From NCBI GenBank assembly GCA_913057435.1, contig CAJXNY010000011.1, positions 1 to 64,000 of the forward strand: a stretch of 64,000 nucleotides of DNA. The letters run 5' to 3'. Of the stretch, positions 45,012 to 54,062 are shown piece after piece; position 1 is the first letter of the stretch, and each line of letters begins with the position of its first letter. The DNA is from an uncultured Oceanospirillaceae bacterium. GTDB taxonomy: Bacteria > Pseudomonadota > Gammaproteobacteria > Pseudomonadales > Balneatricaceae. The notes beneath the pieces were generated by a model. It saw only the letters and a list, made by a program, of their open reading frames with translations, was not told the DNA's origin and did no database searches. Position numbers and translations under genes: made by a program.

Positions 45012-45653
45012 ATGCTGCAACGGAACGCTCAACGCGGTTTTACCCTGGTAGAAATCGCAATTGTGATGGTGATCATCGGCTTGTTGCTGGGCGGTGCCCT
45101 GAAAGGCCAGGAGATGATCGAAAATGCTAAAATTAAAAGCCTGATCAGATTTCATAATGAAGTAAAGGCGGCTTATTACAGCTATCAGGATATTTATCGC
45201 GCCTACCCGGGTGATGATTCAGGTGCTGGTCGCTTTGAGGATGGTGTCATAAGTAAAGCCTCTGATACTGGCAATGGTATCGTGACTGGTAACTGGCGGA
45301 GCAGCAATGACAAAGACGAGTCAATCCTGATGTGGCAACACCTGATCAGTGCCGGGCTACTGGGTATTTCTGTACCAGAGGCCAGCAGCACCACATGGGG
45401 GCTGGGTTCCAGAATACCGACCAATACCTTTGGTGGGGTTGCCGGTTTTGAGTACAACACCGGTGAGCTGAACGAGCCGGTGCTCTGCTTTAATAACATC
45501 AGTCCAGAACAGGCGATGAAAATTGACCTGGCGGCGGATGATGGCGATCTGGTTGCCGGAACGGTGTTTGCGACAGATATGGGCGTTAAGACCCGCCTGA
45601 CAACGGCAAGCAGCTACGCGCAGAATAGTAATGCGCTCTGCTTCGCTTTCTAA
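45012..45653 (+). CDS. Small type IV prepilin 3
   Basis: A 213-residue prepilin: leader MLQRNAQRG, cleavage before FTLVEIAIVMVIIGLLLGGALKGQEM with Glu5, then YYSYQDIYRAYPGDDSGAG, two Cys (VLCFNN and the C-terminal ALCFAF). It resembles small pilin 1 more closely than pilin 2 in the helix. AGAGG lies seven bases upstream. It is the last gene of the pilus locus before pyrE. Confidence 0.86.
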   Translation: MLQRNAQRGFTLVEIAIVMVIIGLLLGGALKGQEMIENAKIKSLIRFHNEVKAAYYSYQDIYRAYPGDDSGAGRFEDGVISKASDTGNGIVTGNWRSSNDKDESILMWQHLISAGLLGISVPEASSTTWGLGSRIPTNTFGGVAGFEYNTGELNEPVLCFNNISPEQAMKIDLAADDGDLVAGTVFATDMGVKTRLTTASSYAQNSNALCFAF

Positions 45654-45684
45654 GTACCGTTTAAAGTAGAGGCGAGTCGCCTGT

Positions 45685-45717
45685 AATAAAGCCAGCACCC
45701 CGTGCTGGCTTTATTGT
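45685..45717. terminator. Bidirectional terminator between the last pilin gene and pyrE
   Basis: AATAAAGCCAGCA and TGCTGGCTTTATT form a 13-bp stem with a CCCCG loop, followed by TT, and read equally well on the minus strand. It separates the convergent pilin and pyrE genes. Confidence 0.88.
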
Positions 45718-45738
45718 TTTCAGCAGACTGTGATTGGC

Positions 45739-46383
45739 TCAGGCGACGCCGTATTGCTCTCGGTAGGCGCGAATGGCTGCCAGCTCGTTGGCCATGCCGC
45801 CTTTCTCTTCCATGTAGGCAATCAGATCATTCAGGCTGACAATGCTGGTAACCGGCATATTGTAGTCACGCTCTACTTCCTGAATGGCCGACAGTTCACC
45901 GGTGCCTTTTTCCTGACGGTTCAGCGCAATCACCACGCTGGCCGGGGTCGCCTGGGCCTGTTCGATAATGGCCATCACTTCGCGAATAGCGGTGCCTGCG
46001 GTGATTACATCATCAATGATCATGACCCGGCCTTCCAGCGGCGCGCCCACCAGGTTGCCACCTTCGCCGTGGGTTTTGGCTTCTTTGCGGTTAAAGACGT
46101 AGGGCACATCCTTATCGTACTGGTTGGCCATCGCGACTGCTGTGGTCGCAGCCAGCGGGATGCCTTTGTAGGCAGGGCCCAGCAGTACATCAAACTCGAT
46201 ATCAGCATTGGCAATTGCCGCGGCGTAGAATTCACCCAGTCGGGCCAGTGCCCGGCCGGTGTTGAACAGGCCAGCGTTGAAGAAGTAGGGGCTGGTACGG
46301 CCGGACTTCAGGGTAAATTCACCGAAACGCAGTACATTCTGTTCGATGGCAAATTCAATAAAGTCGCGCTGGTAGTCGAGCAT
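45739..46383 (-). CDS. pyrE: Orotate phosphoribosyltransferase
   Basis: PyrE joins orotate to PRPP in pyrimidine synthesis. The 214-residue protein shows the PRPP-binding motif [13 protein letters not shown] and the family N-terminus [32 protein letters not shown] start, with [14 protein letters not shown]... lies in front of the ATG (minus strand). It is divergent from crc, an arrangement also known in Pseudomonas. Confidence 0.97.
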   Translation of the reverse strand: MLDYQRDFIEFAIEQNVLRFGEFTLKSGRTSPYFFNAGLFNTGRALARLGEFYAAAIANADIEFDVLLGPAYKGIPLAATTAVAMANQYDKDVPYVFNRKEAKTHGEGGNLVGAPLEGRVMIIDDVITAGTAIREVMAIIEQAQATPASVVIALNRQEKGTGELSAIQEVERDYNMPVTSIVSLNDLIAYMEEKGGMANELAAIRAYREQYGVA

Positions 46384-46619
46384 GGGAGGATCTCCGCTGG
46401 CAGGTTGTTGAACGCGGCCTATTCTAGCGATTATTCCGCGCCGGCGGCAGGGCTAATGCTGGTTGTGGCCGGGAAATCAGTCTACGTTGAAAGATATTGG
46501 CCTGAAATCGCCATTTCACGGGGCCTGGCAATTTCAATAGCTGTCAGTTGTCTATACAATTCCAACCTTAGTAGTAATTCAAATTTCTTTGCGCGCAAGT
46601 TGAGGTGAAATTAGCAGAT

Positions 46620-47393
46620 ATGCGTGTCATTACCTTTAACACCCAGGGTATTGAACAGGCAGCGGAGAAGGGTTTCTTCGACTGGATGGTTAAGCAGGAT
46701 GCAGATGTTGTGTGCCTGCAGGATCTGCGTGCAAAGGAGTATCAGCTGGATGATGAACGTTATCACCCCGAGGGTTACTACCCTTACTTCTTTGATGCCT
46801 TTGAAGATGGCTACAGCGGTGTTGCCATCTATAGCCGTACTGTTCCCAAAGCAATCATGACCGGGTTGGGCTTTGAGCTGTGTGATTTTCATGGTCGCTT
46901 TATTCAGGCTGACTTCGATAAAGTCAGTGTGTCTTCCCTGACCATTCCTTCTGGCCTGGCCAATGAGGAAGCGCAGGGTGTGAAGCGCGAGTACATGCAG
47001 CAGTTTATGGGCCACCTGAAAAAGACACTGCGTAAACGCCGTGATTTTATCTTTGCCGGTACCTATCAGATTGCCCACCGACCGGTGGATCTGAGTAACT
47101 GGTATGTCAATCAGCAAGTCTCCGGTTTTCTGGAAGACGAGCGTGAGTGGATGGATGAAGCACTGGTTGATATGGGCTACGTGGATGCGTTCCGCGAGAT
47201 CAACAAAGTTGATAACCAGTATACCTGGTGGCCTAGTTACAACCGTGCCCGTGAACTGAATGAAGGTGCGCGGCTGGATTACCAGCTGACCACCGGCAAT
47301 GTTCGGTCCCAGATCAAAGCGGCCACGGTCTACCGTGATCAGGTTTTTTCTGAGCACGCGCCACTGATTGTCGATTACGATATCGATGTCTGA
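46620..47393 (+). CDS. crc: Crc-like catabolite repression protein (exonuclease III fold, inactive)
   Basis: The 257-residue protein follows exonuclease III but the catalytic residues are lost as in Crc: LQDLR (Asp35 where ExoIII has Glu), GTYQIAH (Thr148 and Gln150 in place of the Asp and Asn of GDxN), while the late SEHAPLIVDY resembles SDHAP. Crc works with Hfq in Pseudomonas to repress translation of catabolic mRNAs through A-rich motifs; genes in this window with such motifs include both TRAP receptors. I chose the ATG at 46620 because GAGGTGA lies 11 bases before it and MRVITFNTQG fits Crc; a GTG at 46605 would add five residues. Confidence 0.9.
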   Translation: MRVITFNTQGIEQAAEKGFFDWMVKQDADVVCLQDLRAKEYQLDDERYHPEGYYPYFFDAFEDGYSGVAIYSRTVPKAIMTGLGFELCDFHGRFIQADFDKVSVSSLTIPSGLANEEAQGVKREYMQQFMGHLKKTLRKRRDFIFAGTYQIAHRPVDLSNWYVNQQVSGFLEDEREWMDEALVDMGYVDAFREINKVDNQYTWWPSYNRARELNEGARLDYQLTTGNVRSQIKAATVYRDQVFSEHAPLIVDYDIDV

Positions 47394-47408
47394 GCAGTAA
47401 CAGGGCAC

Positions 47409-47435
47409 AAAAAAAGGCGCGCAAGCGCCTTTTTT
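47409..47435 (+). terminator. Terminator of crc
   Basis: AAAAAAGGCGC / GCGCCTTTTTT with a GCAA loop, 15 bases after the crc stop; the T-run also suits termination of the convergent DUF1513 gene. Confidence 0.92.
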
Positions 47436-47463
47436 ACGTCTGGACGAAAGTATCCCCACGCCG

Positions 47464-48573
47464 TCACGCCGTCACATGCACCATATGGTTATCCCAGGCC
47501 TGCGGCTGCATGCCGATCTGAGGGAGCTTTGTTTTACGCCGGGTGCGCAGGTTGTAGTGATAGCAGCGGCCGTTGCCACTGCTGATCAGAAACGCGCCGG
47601 GCTGATCGGTTGCCGCCAGCCCACAGCCGTCGCGTACTTTGATGCTGTCGATAAACTGGCCGTCGCGCTGCCAGAAGGTAATCAGATTGCCCCGGGGTGC
47701 CGAGATGGCGAAAAACGCGCCGCTGCGGTCGAACCGGGCACTGCCGCAGTACTGTTTCATCTGCTGGCGAGTGGCGTCGGGTAAGTGCAGTGGCTGAACC
47801 GCCTGACCGCGCTGATGCAGCGCGATCAGCGGCACCTCATCAACCAGCTCGCCCTGATACTGCAGGGCGATGGCGACCTGATCCTGAGCGTTAACATCAA
47901 TATGGCGGATGCTGCATTGATGCAGGGTGTCAGGCAGCTGTGCCTGTTCCAGCAGAGCGCCGGACTGGCTATCGATATAGGCCAGTGAGGGCTGCATACT
48001 GTCCAGATTCAGCTTGGCCCGGCCCTGGTTCGGGTCGGTTTTGATGCCGCCATTGGCCACTACCAGGGTACGTTGATCACTGAGCCAGGCCAGCTCATGG
48101 GGGCCGATGCCATAGCTGGGGTGGTCCGCCACGATGGCAAAATCCTGCTGGCAATCGCGGATGACCACTCGGCCTTTGCCGCTGGGAATATGGTTCTCGG
48201 TGGCGACCAGCCAGCGGCCATCGGCAGAGAATACCGCATGGCCATAAAAGTGCCGATCCGGGCCGCTGTTGATGCGTTTCACCGGCTGGCCAGTCTGATG
48301 ATTGACCAGTTCGATAAACCGGTCCGGTCGGCGGGCCACCGCCATCAGCCAGGGCTGGGTGGGGTGGGCTGCCACATGGTGGGCCCGGCCGGGCAATGGA
48401 TGGCGTAACAGGCTGTTGCCCTGCTCATCAAACAGCACCAGCCAGTGTTGTTTTTGACTGTCCTGGCTGGCACTGGCAAAGCGTAGCGGGCTGGCGGCCT
48501 GCACCCCGATGACCGGCAGCAGCAAGCCTGCGCCGAGTGCGGCCAGCAGCTGGCGGCGATTAATCCCCGTCAC
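47464..48573 (-). CDS. DUF1513 family beta-propeller protein with Tat signal
   Basis: A 369-residue protein of the DUF1513 family found next to imelysin genes. It has a twin-arginine signal (INRRQLLAALGAGLLLPVIGVQA) and repeated WD-like blades (HHVAAHPTQPWLMAVARRPDRFIELVNH). The start is the GTG at 48573, which overlaps the imelysin stop by 14 bases; in-frame extension upstream overlaps the previous gene further and lacks a ribosome binding site. It is the last gene of the four-gene iron-linked operon, with unknown biochemical role. Confidence 0.83.
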   Translation of the reverse strand: MTGINRRQLLAALGAGLLLPVIGVQAASPLRFASASQDSQKQHWLVLFDEQGNSLLRHPLPGRAHHVAAHPTQPWLMAVARRPDRFIELVNHQTGQPVKRINSGPDRHFYGHAVFSADGRWLVATENHIPSGKGRVVIRDCQQDFAIVADHPSYGIGPHELAWLSDQRTLVVANGGIKTDPNQGRAKLNLDSMQPSLAYIDSQSGALLEQAQLPDTLHQCSIRHIDVNAQDQVAIALQYQGELVDEVPLIALHQRGQAVQPLHLPDATRQQMKQYCGSARFDRSGAFFAISAPRGNLITFWQRDGQFIDSIKVRDGCGLAATDQPGAFLISSGNGRCYHYNLRTRRKTKLPQIGMQPQAWDNHMVHVTA

Positions 48574-49648
48574 GGCTGTTGAATCCCAACTGGATTTCAA
48601 GCGGGCCCATCGCGCCTTCCAGTGCAGTGGTCTGAGCTTTGAGCTCGCCACTGATCACCTGCAGCTGTTTGTACTGTTGCGGGTCTTTAACGGCCTGATA
48701 CAGTGGCATCGGGATCGCTTTCAGCTGGGCGATGATACGGCTGAAGCTCAGTTCGATCTGTTCAGCCTGGTCGCTGGCACCCTGCAATTTGAGCAGGTTG
48801 TACGGGCTGTTATCGCCGCCGGTACGGTACAGCTCATGTAATGCTTCCAGGTTGGCGACCATATTGTCGATGGAGCGCTCACTGCGCCATGACTCACTGC
48901 GCCGCGGTTTGGTACGCTCGGCAGATTTACCCAGCGGCCGCAGAATTTTCATATCCCGTACCACTTCCACCGGCTCGACCAGCGCCTTGAGCAGATCAGT
49001 GACCGCTTCAGTGGTGTCATCGTAGTAGCCGTTGCCATCGATCTGCTGGAATTCCTGTTGGTACAGCTGCCATTCCTGGACAATGTCATGGCCCATCCCC
49101 GCGACGTAATCAGCGACGGTGGTAGTCAGCTGACAGCGAAACGGATGGGTCTGGTACTGACTCAGCGCATCTTTGGCGAACAGCAGTCGCTCCAGTGCGG
49201 GCAGGCCTTTCACCGCGATACTGGCGGTGCGAAAGCGTTCGGCGCTCAGGCTGTTACTGTCTTCGGCGCTGAGCAGCACGTTGAGCTGTTTGGCGCCCAG
49301 GTTTTTCTTGTCCGGCCAGAACTGCAGGCTGAAGTTACGCATCAGCGTCTGTACCGGGCCGAACTGTACATGCTGAATACCCTGCCAGGCCGTCATGGTG
49401 CGATGGAATTGCTGCTGGCTGTTGGCCAGGCTGGCGGCATCGGGCTGCTGACAGAGCTGTTTGACGGCCAGACTAAGCTGAGCGCTGCTGCTGTTCAGAG
49501 TCTGGTAACGGGGGATTATATGGTCGCTGACAGCCGCCTTGCTGAAAGCCTGCCATTGCGCTTCGCTGGGGGCGGCCTGCAGGTGGGGGGCAACCAGTAG
49601 CAGCAGGCTGGTACTGAACAGAGAAAAGGCCTGTTTATGCAGTGTCAT
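48560..49648 (-). CDS. Imelysin family protein 2
   Basis: A 362-residue exported protein with signal peptide (LFSTSLLLLVAPHLQA). It carries the imelysin domain with AFSKAAVSDHIIPRYQTLN and MTAWQGIQHVQFGPVQTL, and WPDKKNLGAKQLNVLL; unlike the first imelysin the GxHxxE motif is not clear. The start at 49648 (MTLHKQAFSL) avoids a longer upstream in-frame stretch that lies inside the di-haem gene. It overlaps the preceding gene by four bases and the following gene by 14 bases. Confidence 0.85.
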   Translation of the reverse strand: MTLHKQAFSLFSTSLLLLVAPHLQAAPSEAQWQAFSKAAVSDHIIPRYQTLNSSSAQLSLAVKQLCQQPDAASLANSQQQFHRTMTAWQGIQHVQFGPVQTLMRNFSLQFWPDKKNLGAKQLNVLLSAEDSNSLSAERFRTASIAVKGLPALERLLFAKDALSQYQTHPFRCQLTTTVADYVAGMGHDIVQEWQLYQQEFQQIDGNGYYDDTTEAVTDLLKALVEPVEVVRDMKILRPLGKSAERTKPRRSESWRSERSIDNMVANLEALHELYRTGGDNSPYNLLKLQGASDQAEQIELSFSRIIAQLKAIPMPLYQAVKDPQQYKQLQVISGELKAQTTALEGAMGPLEIQLGFNSRDGD

Positions 49649-51117
49649 AGTGACTCCAGAAAACGTATCAGATTCGCGCGGTCCTGTTTTGGCATCGCCA
49701 TAACCGCCTGTTTTGCCGCAGCGGCTTCGCCGCCATGCCACAACACCGCTTCCAGCAGGCTGCGGGCGCGGCCATCATGCAGGAAATTGCTGTGGCCGTT
49801 AACGATTTTCGTCAAACCAATGCCCCAGAGTGGCGGTGTCCGCCACTCACGGCCATTGGCCTGGTATTCGGGGCGGTTGTCCGCCAGTCCTTCGCCCATG
49901 TCGTGCAGCAACAGATCGCTGTAGGGCCAGATCAGCTGGTTACGCTGTTCGGCACCGGGTGCGTCGGCGGCGGTACGAAATGACGGGGTGTGGCAGGCCT
50001 GGCAGCCGCTGCGATAGAACACCGCTTTGCCAGCCAGCACATCGGGCTTATTAAAACCGGGGCGGGCGGGCACGGCCAGGTTACGGCTGTAAAACAGCAG
50101 TAGCTGGCTCATTACGCGGGACGCTTCCAGGTTGTCCTGGGCCGGAGTGTTGCCATTGGGCGCATTCAGGCACACCACCTGATGCTCGGTACAGTCACCG
50201 CCGGGGGCGCTGAACAGTGCGTTGCTGATGCCAATATCGCCATTAAAGGCACTGCTGTTCTGCTGATCCAGCGTTGGCATCCCGGCTTTCCAGCCGAAGC
50301 GGCCCAGTGTGGTTTGATTGGTTACGTTGTTCCAGACGGTATTGGCCCGGCCGGAGATGCCGTCGTGGTTGCGATCGCTGGCATCTTCAGCGGTACGAAT
50401 CGCCTGTTCAGGGATCGCTTCCAGCAGGCCCAGCCCGATCATCGGTGGGGCGATGCGCGGTGACAGCCGGGTGTCCGGGTGCAACGGGCCAAAGCCCAGC
50501 TCGGTGATGCTGTACGTCGGCTGGCGCAGCTGGGCGGTTTCACCCTCAGACAGGCTGATCTGCTGTTCGATATACCGGATATTCATCCGCCCCTCGATGG
50601 GCAGTCCCTGAATAGCAAAGTCCTGTAGCTGGCCACCGTAGGTCGGCTCGGGAATCACCGCCAGCCGGCTGCTGGCCAGTGCTTCACGCTGGCTGTCGTT
50701 CTGCGGCGGGATACTCAGACGCAGGAACATCGACACCGCGTTATCAGTGGGGAAATTTCCTTCGGGCGGGTGGCCCCGGCCATCACGGATATGGCAGCGC
50801 ATACAGGAACGGGCGTTGTACAGTGGCCCCAGGCCATCGCTGGCGGTGGTGCTGGAGGGGGAAGACACCCAGATTTTTTTAAAGATGCCATTACCCACTT
50901 TAAAGTCCAGCGTCTGCGCAAACCGCATATTGGCGGAGGGGTGGCTGAAGGCTTTTTTATCGTGGCGTTTTTTATGGCTGGTGCTGCCGCCCGGGTACTG
51001 TTCGCCAGGTTCGGGCTGGCTGACGTCGGTGGTGCCCGGCGTGCTGGCTAATGCCATCGCCGATGCGCTGACGAGCAGGCTGCTCATCAGTAAAAATGCA
51101 GTGACATGGTGTGTCAT
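49645..51117 (-). CDS. Di-haem oxidoreductase (MauG/CCP-related, DHOR family)
   Basis: A 490-residue exported protein with signal peptide (HVTAFLLMSSLLVSASAMALA) and two c-type haem sites, SCMRCH and GCQACH, separated by about 270 residues. It belongs to the di-haem enzyme family often found between imelysin genes. In iron-related operons it is assumed to handle redox chemistry of iron or haem; the substrate is not known. Ends four bases into the imelysin gene, so the two are coupled. Confidence 0.87.
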   Translation of the reverse strand: MTHHVTAFLLMSSLLVSASAMALASTPGTTDVSQPEPGEQYPGGSTSHKKRHDKKAFSHPSANMRFAQTLDFKVGNGIFKKIWVSSPSSTTASDGLGPLYNARSCMRCHIRDGRGHPPEGNFPTDNAVSMFLRLSIPPQNDSQREALASSRLAVIPEPTYGGQLQDFAIQGLPIEGRMNIRYIEQQISLSEGETAQLRQPTYSITELGFGPLHPDTRLSPRIAPPMIGLGLLEAIPEQAIRTAEDASDRNHDGISGRANTVWNNVTNQTTLGRFGWKAGMPTLDQQNSSAFNGDIGISNALFSAPGGDCTEHQVVCLNAPNGNTPAQDNLEASRVMSQLLLFYSRNLAVPARPGFNKPDVLAGKAVFYRSGCQACHTPSFRTAADAPGAEQRNQLIWPYSDLLLHDMGEGLADNRPEYQANGREWRTPPLWGIGLTKIVNGHSNFLHDGRARSLLEAVLWHGGEAAAAKQAVMAMPKQDRANLIRFLESL

Positions 51118-51147
51118 GGGGGAACCCCTGAAAAGCTGCGCGGGCGT

Positions 51148-51168
51148 GGGCTGGCAGTGTGCCAGCCC
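51148..51168 (-). terminator. Attenuator-like hairpin between IrpA and the di-haem gene
   Basis: Perfect 8-bp stem GGGCTGGC / GCCAGCCC with a five-base loop in the 87-bp gap; no T-tract. It may reduce expression of downstream genes relative to the first. Confidence 0.5.
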
Positions 51169-51204
51169 GGAATCGCCGCTGATTCACCCGCGCTGCAGGC
51201 TGAT

Positions 51205-52503
51205 TTAATCAGCCAGTACTGCTGTCGGGTTATCCAGGCTGTCGGAGCCTTCCAGTTCAATGTCGTCCAGCTGCAGTGCCGCGATGGCACCTTCGACGGC
51301 TTTGGTTTCGTCGGCCAGCGCATCAACGAAGTTCTGCACCAGCTGGTTGCCCTGGGCGTTATTCTCGCCGATCAGCACGTCGAAGGTCTGACCGTTAGCT
51401 GCGGCATTGACCATCGCCTGGGCAGCGGCTTCGGTGATCTCCAGCTTATGGCGCATTTCGAGGTCAACTGCGGGCGCTTTGGCTGCCAGCAGGTCGGCCA
51501 GACTTGCACCTTTGACGACGCTGCCATCTACGCGGGTGTATTTGCCCAGGTAAACGTTTTTGATGCCTTTGGCGTCGTAGTAGTGGGAGAAGTGGGTGTT
51601 ATCGGAGAAGCAGTCATGCTCTTCTTCCGGGTCATGCAGCATCAGGCCCAGCTTGGTACGCTCGCCTGCCAGCTCACCGTAGGCCAGAGAGCCCATACCG
51701 GTCAGCATGGTGGCCAGGCCACCCTGTTCGCCTTTACCGAACAGATCCTGACGGGCAGCACCGTTAGCCGTCCAGTTATTAACCATTTCCTGCAGATCGT
51801 CGATCAGCAGATCTGTCACAGCCATCAGGTACTGACGGCGACGTTCACAGCTGCCGTTAGTACAGTTGCTGGTATCCAGATCAGACACCGGACGCTGGCC
51901 TGCGCCAGGGTTGGTGCCGTTGAGGTCCTGGCCCCACAGCAGGAATTCGATGGCGTGGTAGCCGGTGGCTACGTTGGCCTCAACGTCATCCACTTCGTGC
52001 AGGGTTTCAGCCAGCAGCTTTTTGTCGATAACCGTGGCATCGATTGTTTTGCCACCCAGGGTCAGGGTTGTGTTGGCAATCACGTTGGCGCTGTAGAACG
52101 GGTTTTCATCCGACTCGGTGCCGTAGCCTGTTGCGACGTAGTCAATCAGGCCTTCATCCAGTGGCCATGCGTTCACGCGGCCTTCCCAGTCATCTACCAT
52201 GGCGTTACCAAAACGGTAAGCTTCAGTCTGCTGGTAAGGAACACGGGCTGCGGTCCATGCATCTTTTGCAGCCTGCAGGTTCGCGTCTGTAGGGGCTGCC
52301 AGCAGTTGTTTAACCGCGACACGCAGTGCTTGCGCTGTGGTCAGGGCGTCTTCAAAGGTGGCATGAGCGATGTCTGCATAGGTGGTCAGTACCGCCTGGT
52401 TAGATACCGTTGCCGGTGCGGAAGACTGAACATTGCCCTGGTTACAGCCGGTCAGTACTGCGGCTGTCAGCGACAGCGCGATCAGAGACTTGCGAAACTT
52501 CAT
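51205..52503 (-). CDS. IrpA-like imelysin lipoprotein
   Basis: A 432-residue lipoprotein (MKFRKSLIALSLTAAVLTGC) with the imelysin/EfeO-type domain and the GxHxxE motif in GYHAIEFLLWG, a metal-binding element in iron-uptake proteins of this family. It is related to cyanobacterial IrpA, an iron-regulated protein. It leads the operon IrpA-imelysin-like genes, with a Fur-box-like sequence upstream of its start. Confidence 0.9.
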   Translation of the reverse strand: MKFRKSLIALSLTAAVLTGCNQGNVQSSAPATVSNQAVLTTYADIAHATFEDALTTAQALRVAVKQLLAAPTDANLQAAKDAWTAARVPYQQTEAYRFGNAMVDDWEGRVNAWPLDEGLIDYVATGYGTESDENPFYSANVIANTTLTLGGKTIDATVIDKKLLAETLHEVDDVEANVATGYHAIEFLLWGQDLNGTNPGAGQRPVSDLDTSNCTNGSCERRRQYLMAVTDLLIDDLQEMVNNWTANGAARQDLFGKGEQGGLATMLTGMGSLAYGELAGERTKLGLMLHDPEEEHDCFSDNTHFSHYYDAKGIKNVYLGKYTRVDGSVVKGASLADLLAAKAPAVDLEMRHKLEITEAAAQAMVNAAANGQTFDVLIGENNAQGNQLVQNFVDALADETKAVEGAIAALQLDDIELEGSDSLDNPTAVLAD

Positions 52504-52549
52504 TGTTATTAACCTTTCAGCAGAGTGATCAAAGTGAAGGGAATATTAA

Positions 52550-52568
52550 CAAAATAAGAATCGTTATC
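52550..52568 (-). promoter_or_regulatory. Fur-box-like site upstream of the imelysin operon
   Basis: On the minus strand GATAACGATTCTTATTTTG matches 13 of 19 positions of the Fur consensus and lies about 47 bp before the IrpA-like start. With an operon of iron-linked proteins behind it, iron repression through Fur is plausible. Confidence 0.55.
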
Positions 52569-52624
52569 AAACTCATTGGTGTTACTTTTGACCAAAGTCA
52601 GTGATTCCTGGTTAGAATCAGCTT

Positions 52625-53275
52625 TCAGGGTGGGCTGTAGCCTTTGCGCCAGCGGGCCAGCGGCACCACCACGGGTGGCTCGCCGTTATCCAGAAACCAG
52701 GAATCAACCGCCCAGAGTGCCTCAGTACTTTTGTCCTGAATGACGGCACTGAAATGCGGTGCGCTCAGCTGTAGTGGGCCGCGATGGGCGGGGTGAACCG
52801 GCCGGTGCCAGTGCAGCAGCTGCTGGTGATGCAGCAAAAGCAGGGTCTGGGTGCTGTTACTGGTTTCAGCGACGCAGTCGAGCTGATGGCCGGGTTTGTC
52901 GGGGAACAGTACATTGCGCCCTTCATCGTTGGCGGTGTTGGCCAGCGGGCCGACCAGTTGCTCCATCTGACCGATAGCCTGGGCGATTTGCTGACGTTCT
53001 TCAGCCGGGCTGGCGGCGATGGGCTGGAACAGGCGGGTGATTTGCTGCCATTGATCGGGCGTAAGCTGAAGGCGGCTACGCTGCAGACAGCCGACGGTCT
53101 GGCAGTAATGGAGCTGGCCGGGGTGCTGGTTTTCGTCCAGCTGGTAACGGTCCAGCCAGACCGTGGGCGGGATTTGCGAGACCGGCCTGAGGCAGCCGGT
53201 CAGCAGGCTGCAGGCCAGCACCAGACTCAGATAAAACAGAGGCCGGGTGGTGCTGGGGGTTGGGTCAGGCGTCAT
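52625..53275 (-). CDS. Lipoprotein of unknown function
   Basis: A 216-residue lipoprotein with signal and lipobox (LSLVLACSLLTGC). The rest is polar and mostly Pro/Gln-rich, with LHYCQTVGCLQR and LDCVAETSNSTQTLLLL; no family is recognised. The start at 53275 overlaps the end of the carbonic anhydrase-like gene by 11 bases, suggesting coupling. Its stop is some 120 bp from the Fur-box region. Confidence 0.65.
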   Translation of the reverse strand: MTPDPTPSTTRPLFYLSLVLACSLLTGCLRPVSQIPPTVWLDRYQLDENQHPGQLHYCQTVGCLQRSRLQLTPDQWQQITRLFQPIAASPAEERQQIAQAIGQMEQLVGPLANTANDEGRNVLFPDKPGHQLDCVAETSNSTQTLLLLHHQQLLHWHRPVHPAHRGPLQLSAPHFSAVIQDKSTEALWAVDSWFLDNGEPPVVVPLARWRKGYSPP

Positions 53276-53822
53276 TGCTGGTGTGAGCCCAGTTTTCCTG
53301 CCGGTGCTTATCTTTAAGTGCCACATAGTTACCGGCAGTATAGGTGAAGAATTCCCGTTCTTTAGCGGTCAGTGGACGAATCTGTTTGACCGGGCGGCCC
53401 ATATACATAAAGCCGCTGGCCAGGGTTTTGCCGGGTGGCACCAGCGAACCGGCACCGATAATCACCTCGTCTTCGACCACCGCACCGTCCATCACCATGG
53501 CGCCCATGCCGACCAGTACCCGGCTGCCGATGCTGCAGCCGTGCAGCATCGCCTGGTGGCCAATGGTGACATCGTCACCGATCAGCAGTGGAAAACCGTC
53601 AGGATTGAATGGTCCAGCATGGGTGATATGCAACACGGAACCATCCTGGACACTGGTGCGGGCACCAATACGGATACGGTGCATATCGCCGCGAATCACC
53701 GTTAATGGCCAGACGGAGCAGTCTTCGCCCAGCTCGACATCACCGATGACCACGGCGCTGGGATCAACAAAAACGCGGGCGGCCAGCTGGGGCGTGATTC
53801 CCTGATAAGGGCGGATATTCAT
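53265..53822 (-). CDS. Gamma carbonic anhydrase family protein (YrdA/PaaY-like)
   Basis: A left-handed beta-helix protein of 185 residues with hexapeptide repeats (FVDPSAVVIGDVELGEDCSVWP) and likely zinc-binding histidines in SVLHITHAG and IGHQAMLHG. Family members are carbonic anhydrases or related transferases of uncertain activity. ATG 53822 follows GAGGTGA by five bases; upstream in-frame GTG at 53831 overlaps that site and is unlikely. Confidence 0.9.
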   Translation of the reverse strand: MNIRPYQGITPQLAARVFVDPSAVVIGDVELGEDCSVWPLTVIRGDMHRIRIGARTSVQDGSVLHITHAGPFNPDGFPLLIGDDVTIGHQAMLHGCSIGSRVLVGMGAMVMDGAVVEDEVIIGAGSLVPPGKTLASGFMYMGRPVKQIRPLTAKEREFFTYTAGNYVALKDKHRQENWAHTSNDA

Positions 53823-54062
53823 GATTATCACCTCGCGCCTGGGTGAGTGGCGCTGTTACATTAGCTTTACAGTCAGCATGCTGACGGGAACTGATGCCTT
53901 TGTGGCGACTCTACCGTCAGGCAGCATTACATTTGCAGATTATCCCGGCTGGCTGCACGGGATGCCAGTTGTAACGGCCCGCAATGGCCGCATTAATACC
54001 CGATAACGCACCCACGTAAACACCCACATAAATAGAAACACCGACGATTTCTGGAGCAGCGC

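Noticed and set aside
46611..47459. 282-residue minus-strand frame over crc
   Set aside because: Antisense to a gene with full Crc similarity; no start signal and no recognisable domain.
51106..52512. 468-residue plus-strand open frame across the IrpA-like gene
   Set aside because: Antisense to a lipoprotein gene with lipobox and GxHxxE motif; the frame is an effect of codon bias.
53821..54006. 61-residue plus-strand frame between the carbonic anhydrase-like and AhpD-like genes
   Set aside because: No convincing ribosome binding site or family; part of it overlaps the leader of the minus-strand gene. I see no gene in the gap 53823-54062.
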